From Cystobasidiopsis lactophilus (lineage: Eukaryota; Basidiomycota; Agaricostilbomycetes; Agaricostilbales; Chionosphaeraceae): a stretch of DNA of 64,000 nt. Below are positions 34,371 through 45,830 of this stretch, in pieces. Numbering within the stretch: the first letter of the stretch is position 1; every line of letters starts with the position of its first letter. The translations under genes were made by a program, and so were the position numbers. The notes beneath the pieces are model-generated. The model searched no databases and was not told where the DNA came from. It worked only from the letters and a program-made list of their open reading frames with translations. Location: NCBI GenBank assembly GCA_001599975.1, contig BCIO01000003.1, positions 2,164,677-2,228,676 of the forward strand, read 5' to 3'.

Positions 34371-35604
34371 GTTGGGCGGCGAGAAGAAGAGACCAGCCAA
34401 ACAAGCGTTGGGACTAGTGAGAGTTGGAGCAAAGAGGAGATTATTGGTGGGCGGCGGCTGACAGGAGACACCAATCTATATGCACGGACTGCATCGTGGT
34501 CGCACCCCACTGTGAATTCAAGGGGAGCCTTCTTTTGTTGGTCGGCCAGAAGGAGGAGTGTGCACAACCGCGTTCTTTTTTCTTTCCCCCGCCGATCTCT
34601 GCAATGCTTATAGAGCACAGAGTAATAGGAATCGCCAGTAGTGGCCACACAAAAGGGATGGAGCCTCGGGAAACAACGACGCGGGACGCAAAACCTCCGA
34701 GTTCTGCAAACAATCACAAGCGGGGGTGTTGTTGGATCGCCATGCCGACGGCCGACCTCCGGTTAGCAGGTTCAGGGGCCCCTCGTTTTGTTCTGGAGAG
34801 TCGAGACTCGCTGCTGACACTGCGCGACCGAGAATCTGTTGTGGGCTGGCGACAGCGCTATAAGCCGACCCAGATCTGACGAGCTCGACCTCGCGAGCTC
34901 CACGATCATTTGAAAGGTCTCGATCCCGAGTGTCGCGCCACTTCGCTGGCCAGTACATATACATGGCCGGGCTTCTCTGTCACGACCATACAGGGGACGC
35001 ACACTTGGCGCCAGAAGGAATGCAATCGAATGGAGCCAGAAGGGCGGACAGCGAGGACCGCGCCGGGTGTGCCTGAGGCATCATATGGGACAGCGAGTAA
35101 TCTGTTGAGCGGCAAAACGAGACTCTGCGTAGGAGCACGCAAGGCGAACACGATGCAAGGCGGCACAGACGCGTGCGCTTTTTCCACAGGGGGCAATCTA
35201 GAACTCCGCTTTTTGGCCTGGGTTGGTATTCTTGGTGTTGCTCCATGCGGCTTTTGGTTCAGGCAGCACTTTGGGGAAGGAGAGGGAGCATGTGGCATCA
35301 TAGTCGAGCTTGACACTCCGCGCCGCGGTGGCGTTCTTCTGGCCACAGCCAAGCTTGGCCAGCTTGTGGGCTCGGCTCAAATTTCGTCCACATGAAGACA
35401 CGAAATTGATTCTTTGTGGCACCTGAAGTTTGCTAAGAATGAAATCGCTCGCCCCGAACGCACGCAAAGGCCAGCTGAGCCCCCTTGCCACCATCCCAGA
35501 GCAGAACTTCTTCCAGTAGGTCGTGCTGTGTGTAAGAGAATCAATAGTATGTACTGTATTAGAGATTTCGTATCAGTTAAGTGGATGGCATGCGTATCAA
35601 TCTG
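34371..35604. other. Intergenic, ~1.2 kb
   Basis: Lies between the DUF6534 gene start and repeat copy B. Open frames on both strands lack homology, splice logic or recognisable domains, so I annotate none. Confidence 0.5.
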
Positions 35605-36506
35605 CCGGCTGAGATGCAGCTGTCACCCTGGTGGTGAGAGGATCGATGCAAGACGGGCTGGGTTCTGGAAGTCGGCGCGCGCTTGACGGTGCATCTAGCC
35701 TTCTGCGAGCATGATATAATGTTCTCTGGCATCTGACACGGTAAGCGTTGGGTGTTTGGCCGAATTGCCGGGGCTTCGAGGCGAGCGGCATTCCCTCCTC
35801 TGCCCCAGCCTGCTCGAGCTGCGGCCTCTTTAGGGTCAATCATGGCTTGTGAAAAGAGGACGCATGACCCACCGAATTCGGTCGACCATCAAAAAACCCT
35901 TTTGACGCCAAGGCCCAGACCAGAGCCAAGATAGAGGCAGGGGCAAAGTCTTTAGCAAGCACAACCAGCATCCTAGCATTCGCTTGGGCAACATGAAAGA
36001 AACAATACAGGACTAGGCGTGACCGATCCTTGGCAAGGTCGGGATGGAGGATGGCCCCTTTGCAATGCTCACTGTGCTTCTCTGCTCACTTTGCGTCGGC
36101 CAAATTTTGAGACAGAGCTGCTATCGGAGACAGTTGCACACTGTTGAGCCGTCAGTGTCTGTGCCAACACTTTATCACTGGTCTCGTTTGCTGCCGCGAT
36201 CAGTCCATTACAGGCCGTCTTCGCCAAAAGCACGGAGAGAAGAGTAAGATGGCATGTGAAATCGACTAGTCCGCCGCTTAAAACCGCGCATAAGGGATGT
36301 CTGGTCAAGCCATTTAAGGTTGCCGCCGTTCTTCGTGCTCCAGTGGAGCAACGGATCAACAGCGCGTTTGGCCGGTTTGTGCCTTTTGTCATCTTCTCGA
36401 CGGCCGGTCATCTGAACTCTTCTGCCTTCTCAGAGCGGTCCAAGGCGCTACGTTCAGGCTTTTGCTCGTGAACTCGTAGTCAGTTTCTACTGGCGCAGGT
36501 TCGAAT
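35605..36506 (-). repeat. Dispersed inverted repeat, copy B (~0.9 kb)
   Basis: Reverse-complement counterpart of 28932..29835, about 5.8 kb away from it. The tRNA-like end is at the right: GAGCGGTCCAAGG, the CTACG/CGTAG anticodon stem and GGTTCGAAT are all present. Similarity ends at 36506, where copy A continues with the rest of the T-arm and acceptor and copy B has unrelated sequence. The left end is CCGGCTGAGATGCAGCTG. Insert and repeats together could form a hairpin or flip by recombination. Confidence 0.75.
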
Positions 36507-36860
36507 TCTGAACCACTTTGCCACTGGGGCCACAATCTTGGGCGCGAGTACGAGGACTGGGTCTCGAAGCAAGGCAATTGGAGCAGCATGCATATCGGAA
36601 ACCAACACGCCAGCGAACTGAGAGCAGCAGAAGAAGCAGCAGAAACCGGGCAGGCAGGGCAGGCCGATTTCTGTGGTGGAGCAGGACCTCGTTTGAGAGC
36701 CGAGCAGGGGCAGTGCAGTCTCTCAGCAGTCAAAATGCAAACTGTTGAGTCGTAAACACAGAGCGGAAGGCAAGCTCGTGGTCGAGCTCCAACCCAGCAC
36801 TGAGCTGGCAAGCGAGCAGCCGCCCTCGTGCCCGCGGCGCTCCCTGCGCTCCATCCATCA
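36507..36860. other. Intergenic, 5' flank of mago nashi
   Basis: About 350 bp between repeat copy B and the MAGO start. Likely promoter; no other feature was seen. Confidence 0.5.
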
Positions 36861-37837
36861 ATGGCGGACCCTTTTTACGTTAGGTGAGAGCTTTTGTGTG
36901 ACCCTGTGTGAGGCCCTCGACTGACACCGGAGCGCAGATACTACGGTAAGCGCTGGGCAGAGGGCGGCGGACAGAAATTGCAGGGCTCAACGAGGACACC
37001 TCGCAGTCGGGCACCAAGGGCGACACGGCCACGAGTTTGTGCGTTGCTACCTGGTCTCCTCAGTGGGCTGAGCACGGCTGAGGGCGCAAACAGCTCGAGT
37101 TTGAGCTGTCGAACGGGCGGCTTCGATATGCCAACAATTCCAAGTGCGGCCTTCTCAATCTCGTGCTTGGTCCGAGCAGCGCCTGATGCCGGTGTGACGC
37201 AGCTACCGCAATGATTCTCTGATCAGGAAAGAGCGTAGGTGGCCGCTTACTCGAGCCCAAAGTAGCAGAGAGCTCAAGCCTCAGCGCCAATTTACAGTCT
37301 GGCTCAGCCCACTCGCCATTTCGGAACTCAAGCGCATCATTAACGAGTCAGAGATTGTCAAGTTGGTCTCGCTCTGTCTGCTGTGGTACTTGTGCCAGAG
37401 CTGAGGGCATGCTTGGTCAACAGGGAAGACGACAACCACTGGCCGAAGAAGAATGTTGTGGGCAAGCAGGAGCTCGAAATTCGGACTGGCAGCGACCACA
37501 TTTCCTTCGAGGTGCGTTTTGCTATCTCGCATATGCATGAAGGGGACATGCGTGACGTGCGAGCCCACAGACCGCCAAAATTGGATCCTTGGTCGATGTC
37601 CAATCGTCCGACGACCCGGAAGGCCTTCGAGTGTTCTACTACCTCATCCAGGACTTGAGGGTGCGTCTGCTGTCTCCAGCTCTCGTGTCGGCACGTTTGT
37701 TCAGCACAGTTCGGACAGATTTTCGTCTTCTCGCTCATCGCCTTGCATTTCAAGATCAAGCCGGTTCGTTGCCTTGCGTTCCCGTCAAAGCGTTTTCCTT
37801 TTTAACATGCATCTTGCGTACAATACAGACTCATTAA
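36861..37837 (+). CDS. MAGO: Mago nashi (exon junction complex core)
   Basis: Binds Y14 in the exon junction complex deposited on spliced mRNA. 146 aa, the same length as human MAGOH, in ten exons: 36861..36883, 36938..36945, 37007..37038, 37094..37143, 37203..37234, 37298..37361, 37424..37511, 37571..37660, 37719..37763, 37829..37837. Spliced protein: [136 protein letters not shown]. All blocks align with the family; every junction falls in a conserved run. Exon 2 is 8 nt. The stop codon overlaps that of listerin on the other strand. Confidence 0.96.
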
Positions 37838-40800
37838 AATAGGGATCTGCACAGCGGGCAGCTGCTGCCGTGTCTGTTGGGTTTCGCGAAAGTTAGAACG
37901 CAGTTCTTGGAGCCACACCTTGTAAAAGCTTTTCGGACAACTCACGAAGTAGCGAACCACTGGATGGTGCAATTGTCATCGATCAGCTCGTTGCTTCCGA
38001 GAGAGACTCATTAGGGGAAGGACCGACCTTGAACATGCAGGCCGCGTGGAAGATGTTCTTGCAGGTCCGGCACTTCTTGGTGGGCAGGCGCCGGTCCTGG
38101 AGCGAGATAATGGAGTAGCAGATGGCACACGCTTCGACGCCCTCGAAGTGCAGGGACACGTTGCGCTTGAAGATCTCGAGAGCATCGGCAATGTGGGCGT
38201 TCTGCAAGGTGGTGAGCAAAAGGCTCTAGGCGGGCACAATAAAGCACTCACTCCACTGGTGATGATCTGCTGGATGCTGAGGATCCAGGCGCGCCATGTC
38301 GAGTCGCTCACGCCAACCTTCTTGAGGTCCTTGAGCTCGACGGGCAGCAGCGGGTATTCGGGTGGCAAGCGGATGGTGAGCTCCATCGGCTGCTCGTCCA
38401 CCACATACACCGCCTTGATCTCGTTGACGTGAGAAGCGATCTTGATGGTCATGGCGTCCTCCTCGGCCAGCGGGTCCTTCTTCTTGGCCGCCTTGATGCT
38501 GGCTTGCAGTGGCGCCATCTCCTGCGCGATGAGGATGGGCGAGAAGTGCCGGGAGGTCAAGGTGGAGATGGAAGAGGAGAGCTGGCGATCCTTCGTCTCT
38601 TCCCACCAAGCGCGAACCAGCGCTGGTATTAACGAAAGGGCTTGGTAGAATGTGAAGGCCGCCAGGAGCTGGATCGAAGTGGGCGAGTTGTCCAGTTCTG
38701 CTCGCGCTATGTCTCAGTCTTTGCAAGCTCTCGCCATGCATAAGAAGCCAACCTGTGAGATCTGGGTCATGCAGAGACCACAGGCCTAAGCTGGTGATCG
38801 AGTCCTTCTCGTTTAGCGTCGCAATCAACCAAGGAAGCAAATCGCGCGGCAGCAGATCTAGGCTTCTTAGATGATCGACGTATGCCGTTCGCACAAGAGC
38901 AGACTGTTCAAAAGTCAGTTTTTTGAGGGAACCGAAGCCGCGAAAGAAGCCCACCGAGTTCGACAGGTAGCTGAAGCAGACCTGCCAAGCCATCAACCAG
39001 CCCAGAAGTGAGTGCTTTCGTCCGTTCTGGAGCTGCTGTAAGAGTGCGGCGGGCAAGTGAAGCGTGACTTCATTGTCGACCGCCAGCTCGGCTTCGACCA
39101 CGATGGCTTGGACTTGCTTGGAGACGTGCTGCTGGGCAAAGCTGAGCGCTGAAGCCCTTAGAAGCCCTGAGGGGTGATGGAGGAGGCGAAGAATGGAAGG
39201 CAGGAAGTTCTCGTCCGAGTCGTAGTTGGCTGGGAGCTGGTTGCGCAGAAGGTCGATGATCTGTCGAACAATACGCTTGATGCTGGCCGAGGATTTCGAG
39301 TCTTTGGAAGTACCGTTGAGTTCAAGTAGTCTGGCTTGCAACAGGAGGGACATACTGGGCAGAGTGAGGAACAAGTTGAACAGAAGGCGCTTCGACTCTT
39401 GCAGCCGAACGCGACAGAGCTCTTTCAGGGAGCGGTTCGTGTCGCACAGCTCGTTCACCGTCAACAGAAAGCGAGAAGCTTGGAAGAGGCCTGGCAGGGT
39501 CTCCGGGTCCGTCCACGAAGCGTACTGTACACTCGCTCAAGGTTCTCAGCCTCCTCAAGGCTAAGGTGAACTCGGCAAACGCACCTCAATGTTGAGTTCG
39601 GCCACATCAAACATGAGGTCCCAGTGTGCTCCACTCATGTCTTGTAACAGTGGCGCTAAGAGCGAGCCGAGCTGAGCCAGGCTGGCGACGATCGAATCGC
39701 CCAACTCGGCATCTTCGTCTTGGACCCAAGCTTGGAAGGTCTGCAAAGCAAAGATCGACCTCTGCTGAGGTAGGAAGAGCTCCGAAGAGTCGTCCGGAGG
39801 GGCCAAGGCGAGCAACTGCCTGAGGAGGGCTTCTCCCTTCTCTTCCGCCTGGGCAGCAGGGATGCCAGAGAGCGTGCTCGCGAACCCGTTGCGTAGCCGG
39901 ACAACCTTGGGGTTCGAGGCCAGTTGAGGGCCGACGAGTCGCAAGAGGAGCACCGAAAGGTCGGGGTCGGACTTGAGGGCTCCTTGGGCCACGTCGAACC
40001 AATGCAGCAAGCTGGCTTCGGTGGTGTCGCTGTACCGGAAGATCGAGTTGGCGAGCTGGAAGAGGACGCGGTGGAGGTACATCGCGGAAGTAGGGGAGGC
40101 CGACTGGGCGTCGACGAAGAGGGTGGACACAATCTCTTGCAGCGTGTCGCCGGTGCTGAGGGCGGCTTGCTTGGAGACGGACTTCAAGAGGACCGAGTGC
40201 CAATCTTCGGCCATCGAAGAAGCGCAGACCGAAGTGGCAAAGGCTGTGAGCGCGTTGCACACCTCGATCAAGATGCGCAGCTCGGGCGGCGACAGGCCAA
40301 ACTCGGAGGAGGACGTCTGCGTGGGTTCCGCCAGCTCGTCTTCCGCCAAGATGCGCAGAAGGATGATGTGCGGTAGGATCCACATGCACTTGCGGTACTC
40401 GGTGCGGTCGTCAGTGAGCACTTTGACGACGGCGACGAGCGTACGGACGAAAGGCGAAGGGGAGGAGAAGCCGTGATTATTTTGTGAGGGGACGCATTTG
40501 GACGCGAGGACCAGAGGGTCGCGGACGGCCAGGGCGGGCGAGGGGCGGAGTTGGTCGAGCAGCGACTGGCGCATGGCCTGCACGTCGGCCGGGGAAGGGA
40601 TGAAGGCCAAGATGTCGGAAGTGTTGTCGACCAGTTTGGCCGCTGAAGAGATGGCTTTGACCACGTCCGATGGTCTGTGAGAGGCGCGAGCACACACGAC
40701 ATGAGAACTGTCAAACTCATAAGGGAGCGCAGGCCACTCACGCTGCCACACAAGACTCCTGCCCCAAATACCCTTGGAGGCGCTCCACGATGGTTTCCGA

Positions 40801-43578
40801 CAGTCTGGTCCGATCGCTCAGCTCGAGCTCGCCGATGCGCTGGCAGATGTTGGCGCAGCTCTGCCTCAGCGCGGGGTCGACGTCCGGCAAGAGGTGGTGG
40901 ACCTGGTACGCGGCCACAAAGGTGGTCGAAAACGTGGCGTCGATTTGGGACTGCCTGGAGGCGTAGGCCGAGAGCAGGGCGAACTCGTTGATGCAGGCCC
41001 GGGAGACGGAGGAGGCGGCGAGGAGGATGGAGTGGGCGCGCGCGTCGGCTTGGAGCTTGACCAGGCTGAGCACTTCGGCCGGCAGAGAAGCGTCCACAAA
41101 CGGTTCTGTGCGCGAGCCGAACTGAACATTTCCATCGGGAGGGAGGAAATGATAAAGGGGAAGTCTGCAACACACCTGGCTTGCTCAGCAACTTTGCATA
41201 ATCGTCCGCCCTTGCCGGGCTCAACAGCCCAGCTCCTTCTTGGAGCACGTTCTGGTTGATCTGCGCTCGAATGAAGTAGTCCAAATTCGCCGTGGGGAGC
41301 GTCAAAGGCAACTCGTCCTTCTCCCTCAGGTCGCAGAGGGCTACTAGGATCTGCCAGACCACTTCCACCTCGGCAGCGGGTAGCACACCGAACAGGGTGG
41401 TCCAAGCTTGGTTGACTTGGGGTTCCGAAGCGCGGTGGACGACGTAGCGCTGGAACAAGTTGGCGGCGGGGTGGATGAGGTCGGTTTGCTCCAATATGAA
41501 GCCGGGTACCAAGTCGACCAGCACTCTGTCGATTTCCTCCAGCGCAGAGGGGTCGAGAAAGGGGAGGGCTTTGAGCCAGTACGAGTCGAAGAAGTGCAAG
41601 CACACCGCGCGCGTTTTCATCGAGTCGGTCTGGGAGAGGAGGCCCAAGGTTTGGAGGGTCAAGTGGGAGAGGATGGCGCTGGACGCTGGGGAGGAGGGGG
41701 AGATGGTAGTTGCGAACCGAGCGAGCGAGTCGGTGGACCCATGCTCTAGATCCCCAATGCTGCTTGAGACCTGAGCCAAGACCAAGTCCATAGCTTGCGC
41801 TGCCAATCCTGTGAACCGCTTTTCAATTTCTCTACAGACAAACCTGTCTAGTGGGGGAGAGAGCTCACCAGGTTTGACAGTTTGCAACCTCCCCAAAAAC
41901 GTCACCACCACTCCGCCGTTCAACCTGACCTTCTTGTCCTCCTTCACAAACGCCTTGGCCAACCTTGGTACTTCCCCTTGCACCAACAACCGCGCGTCCT
42001 CGTCGCCCATCTTTTTCAAGCACAAAAGCAGGACTTCGGCCAGGCTCTCCAGCATCGCCCCGCTGACTGAGCCCTCCCAGTACGCGTGGAAAATAGATTG
42101 GGCGCGCGGTAAGTGCGCCAAGTCGAAGAGTGTAGAGGGCAGGGTGAGGAGGAGGAGGATGACTGCGGGAAAGTTGCGGGTAGGGTTCAAGTGGGCAGTG
42201 GTGGAGATGAAGTGCAGCAGGTCGTCGGTGACTTTTAACCGTGGTAGCATCGTTAAGTCTTCTGCTTCTGCTTCCTCAGAGGAGGAAGGGAGGGGGAGGT
42301 CAGCTAGAGTCCAAGCGTTTGGATGTCCTGTGGGTCTCTCGTCTACCTCAGCCAAAAGTCAAGTGTGGCTAAAGAAGGAGAAAACCCACGCTGTAGTAAC
42401 CCCAACAACCCATCCCACATCGCACCCTGAACGAGCGCGCTGTCCTCGTTGAAGGCGGCATGAAGCGCGCTGGGGCAGATCCACCTCAAGCCCTCGTCCT
42501 CCTGCTTGTGGGCCAGGACAGCAGAGAGGAAGGCCCAAGCTGATTTCCGAACGGCGGGCAGGCTGCTGGGTGTGTGAGGGGTGGAAGGCAGGAGGGACCA
42601 GATTAAGGTGGACGAGATGAAAGGCTTGAAGGCGTCTTCGTCTTCCGGGTCTTGGTCTGGCTCGTCGTCTTGGTCTTGCTCCTCGTTCTCTTGGTCTTGA
42701 TCAGAGGCAGTCTCCTCCGGTGTGGAAGTCGAGGCAGATGCCATTGTGGAAGAGGGAGAATGGTGGAGGTTGAAGAGGTAAGCCAAGGCGTCCAAAGCGG
42801 CGCTGACCATCCTAGCCGAGTCGGACAACGAGTCTGCCTCTTCCACATTCGCCGCCGCCGCCGTCGGGTTGGACAAAGCTGAAGTGTTAGCTTCGTCATT
42901 GCCCGACTCCGGATCGGGGGATAGGATGGCCGAGATGAAAGCCAATAAAACGGGCAACAGCATTTCCAATTCTGGTCCAGAGGTGGACCAAGAAGCCAAG
43001 GCGGACTTTCGAATGGCTCGATCGGCATCGTGCGCCAACAAAAGCCAGCTGCCCACGAACCCTTCGTTCTCCCTGTTCTCCAGCAACACACTTTTCACTT
43101 GCGGTTTGGAAACCAGGCCGGACTGAATGGAAGCTGTGGCCGCTCGGACCCGGCGGGATTGGTGGGATGCCAATTTATTGAAATGCCAAACCCAAACCGG
43201 TAACACTTGGACCACTTCTGCCTCGATTGAAGCCTCTAACCAAGCCTCCAGATCTTCCAAAGCTCGGAAGAGGGTCTTCTCATCTCGTTTGTTGAGGAGG
43301 CGAAGGACGACCAAGGTATGAGGGTCGACTGCGTCTTTCGCTAAAGAGTCGACGGGGTCTGAAGCGCCTTTGGGCTTGAAAGGAGCGACGTAGGCCTTCT
43401 TCCTTGGTTCTTGGCCTTTTTTGGGCTTCTTTTGCCCTCGTTGTCGGGCTTGACTTGGAATCGCCGAGTTGTGGCCAGGAGTGTCATCAGCAGGCTGCGA
43501 AGGGTCAAGGCCTTTCTTCTTCTCGGCTTTGCGAGCTGCTTTCTTTAAAGTGGCTTTGGAAGCGCTCGATTTGGGCAT
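37834..43578 (-). CDS. LTN1: Listerin, E3 ubiquitin ligase of ribosome quality control
   Basis: Ubiquitinates stalled nascent chains on 60S ribosomes. 1717 aa in eleven exons: 42390..43578, 41869..42342, 41176..41808, 40742..41105, 39585..40674, 38955..39524, 38753..38903, 38252..38706, 38028..38201, 37946..37959, 37834..37873. The N-terminus is basic, then long HEAT-like helices. The C-terminus has [20 protein letters not shown], an RWD-like part ([20 protein letters not shown]) and the listerin [14 protein letters not shown]...[24 protein letters not shown]...CPLC. The penultimate exon is 14 nt. Introns 42343..42389 and 41106..41175 have plausible alternative sites; the others rest on frame and conserved sequence. 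Starts of LTN1 and PET100 are 95 bp apart. Confidence 0.93.
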
Positions 43579-43673
43579 CTTCCCTGACACTATGACAGAA
43601 GAGAGTCGGGCAGAAGGTCGCTGAATGGTTCCAACGTTGCTTGTTCCGATTCAACCAACCCCCGCCCTACCCA

Positions 43674-44104
43674 ATGTCATTCTTAGGTCGCTTACTAGGA
43701 CGCTCTCGAGGCGCAGTACCAGACGCAGCTCGGTCCGCGGCGAACCCCAACTTGGAAGTGGTCAAGTTTGGGTTTTACGTGTGCTTCCCTCTCGCCATCA
43801 TGCTGTATATCCTCCCTTCCTCTTTGCCTCGGGTGTGGCTAATAGTGATGGGAATAAGGTTCTTTGGAGATCCAGAATGGTACCACCGCTATGTCCGACC
43901 TTATCGAGATGCGTTCTCCAAGCCGGGCTTAATCACCAATGTGCGTTCCTCTTCTTGTCTCGCGCGCCTTACGCTCATATATTGCGAGGTGTAAAGGTAC
44001 CGCCTAGAAGTCAGGAAGAAGCTAAGGAGAGATTGAGGGAGTATCAATTGGAGCGGGCCCAGAGGAAGCGGGCGCAGAAGGAGGAGCAGGAGAGGTTGGT
44101 TTGA
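43674..44104 (+). CDS. PET100: PET100-like cytochrome c oxidase assembly protein
   Basis: 106 aa in three exons: 43674..43804, 43859..43940, 43997..44104. The core reads NLEVVKFGFYVCFPLAIMLF then FGDPEWYHRYVRPYRDAF, the Pet100 pattern of a single inner-membrane helix followed by the (F)xxP(E/D)WY motif. The helix-motif junction is made by intron 43805..43858. A highly charged tail (EEAKERLREYQLERAQRKR...) follows and stops at TGA. Family members chaperone a COX assembly intermediate in the mitochondrial inner membrane. Immediately downstream begins an array of intron-like units whose spacers resemble this Arg/Glu-rich last exon. Confidence 0.85.
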
Positions 44105-44117
44105 AAGAGTTGCAGAG

Positions 44118-45029
44118 GTCCGTTCACGCCGTTTTACACTATCAGGATATGACTGATAACAATGACGGAAACGGACAGACTTAAAAGGTTGGGGGAAGGA
44201 AGTGGTAGCCATTAAAAGGCGGGAGGTGGACAGACGTGGCCAGGTCCGTTCCTTGACCTCACGGTATCAGACATCTCTGATTCGGGACGAATGATGTCGG
44301 ACAGACTTCAGAGCATTGGAGGAAGGGAAAGCACGAGCGAGGGACGAGCGGGCGAGGTTGGAAGGCATCTGGTCCGTTCTTTGCTTCCACACTATCAGAA
44401 CCATGCTGATATCTCAGAGGTTTGTTGGACAGACTTGGCAAGATCTTTGGTGGAGTAGAAGCGCGGCCAGAAACAGGGCCAACACCCAAGGTCGAAAAGG
44501 CGAAGAGAGGGAAGCCGAGCCAAGGTCCGTTCTGTCTCTGCTACATCATCAGACGTCGCTGATTTCGAGGGCATTGTATGCGGACAGACCTCAGAGCTCT
44601 GGAGGAAGGATTGCAGACACCGGCCAGAGGACGAGGGGCGAAGAGGGAAGGCTGAAGTTGGTGGCCTAGGTCCGTTTGTTGCCCTCACATTATCAGACAT
44701 CGCTGATTTTTTGCGACTGAATTCGGACAGACTTCAGAGCTATATAGGAGCGGAAGCACGACTACTAAGCAAACCGGAGAGGAGGGGCGAGTTCGCGGCG
44801 GCCTGGCCCGTTTGCGCCGGCTCCAATCTGATAGCCAGGTCCGGTCGTTGCCCTCACACAATCAGACGCTTGCTGATTCGTAATAGGTGCAACTGGACAG
44901 ACCTCAGACCTTTGGATGGTCGAAAGCGCAACCACGCGAGGGGCCGAAACTGGATTGATGGCTAGGTCCGTGTTGAGCGACATTTACACTATCAGACATT
45001 GCTGATCCAAAGGAGCGCTATAAGGACAG
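44118..45029 (+). repeat. Tandem array of seven intron-like units with nested hairpins
   Basis: Units: 44118..44178, 44244..44304, 44372..44432, 44525..44587, 44670..44730, 44839..44900, 44966..45029 (61, 61, 61, 63, 61, 62, 64 nt). Each begins GTCCG after AG or TG, holds ATCAG-(6 or 7 nt)-CTGAT near the centre, and ends GGACAG, usually followed by ACTTCAGAGC or ACCTCAGA. The ends pair (GTCCG with CGGAC in units 1, 2, 4 and 5; one wobble or mismatch in 3, 6 and 7) around the central hairpin. Boundaries are those of GT-AG introns and the size equals local introns. Spacers of 65, 67, 92, 82, 108 and 65 nt are less conserved, contain stops and change frame. I read the units as introner-like or as a repeated intron-exon cassette; no database match is claimed. 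Confidence 0.8.
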
Positions 45030-45830
45030 ACTTCAGAATTGAATTTGAAGCGGGGGCGTGGACGGCAAGCGATCTCCAATAAGAGAGGCACCAACCACCT
45101 GGCCTTGAACGCTCGGGTTGGAGGTGCGTTTTTGCGTCTACCTTAAAGATACGAAACAGTAGCTTTACTTCTGGTGTGAGCCGCACAGATCATCGCCAAG
45201 CAGGCGCAGGGATTACCACCACCACCCACCACTCTGCTCACCACTTTCAATTCTCTGACAAGCTTCCACCTGACCATCGGCTTTCTTGCGGGCAGAAGCA
45301 TCACAGCATCCAGCTATCACTATATCCCGCGCACCGGCCGCCTTTCACGCGCAGCCACCAGCGGAAACGACCACCTTCTGCCGCCATCGCCACTGCCAGC
45401 TCTCCGCCCTGATCAAACTCAAACCGCGCACCCCGGTATTCAGCTTGCTTTCATACTCTTTCTTATGTGATATCTCATGAAATGTTGCGCGCTGGGGAGA
45501 GCGGGTTCGGTCTGATAGGGGATTTGGCATTGCCAAACGAACGCGCTGTTCCCTCTTAAAACTCGCGCTTGTAGCTTTCCCTGTAGCACTCCAAGCACCT
45601 CGTATCACTCTTGAAAACTTGCAAAAGCATCTACCACTTTTAAAAATCGTCCGCCTCTCAGAGAGCAGATTTTCGCCACCGGCGCGTTGGGTTGCTCCTG
45701 CCCCATCCTCTCTCCTTTGGAAAGCCTCTCAAACCATTCGCATCAGCGTTGATATCTGTGAGACGCGGCGAAGATTCTCTCCCACCTAGCTCTCTCCCGC
45801 TCCCTCAAGCGCTCGCTGCAAATTTGCACC
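45030..45830. other. Intergenic, 5' flank of the DEAD-box gene
   Basis: About 800 bp with pyrimidine-rich and CA-rich tracts, probably promoter and leader of the helicase gene. No further copy of the intron-like unit and no coding exon were found. Confidence 0.5.

Noticed and set aside
34424-35395. Genes in the 1.2-kb gap upstream of repeat copy B
   Set aside because: Open frames on both strands have no domain, no splice logic and random-looking composition.
28932-36506. LTR element or DNA transposon with a transposase between the inverted repeats
   Set aside because: The inner genes are ordinary intron-rich host genes and the repeats are inverted, without recognisable terminal motifs or coding parts.
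44105-45029. A continued PET100 protein encoded by the array spacers
   Set aside because: Joined spacers shift frame (lengths 65, 67, 92, 82, 108, 65) and contain stops, so no coherent extension results.
44118-45029. CRISPR array
   Set aside because: The repeated part is 61-64 nt with internal variation and the spacers are partly related to each other and irregular; the organism is a eukaryote and no cas genes are present.
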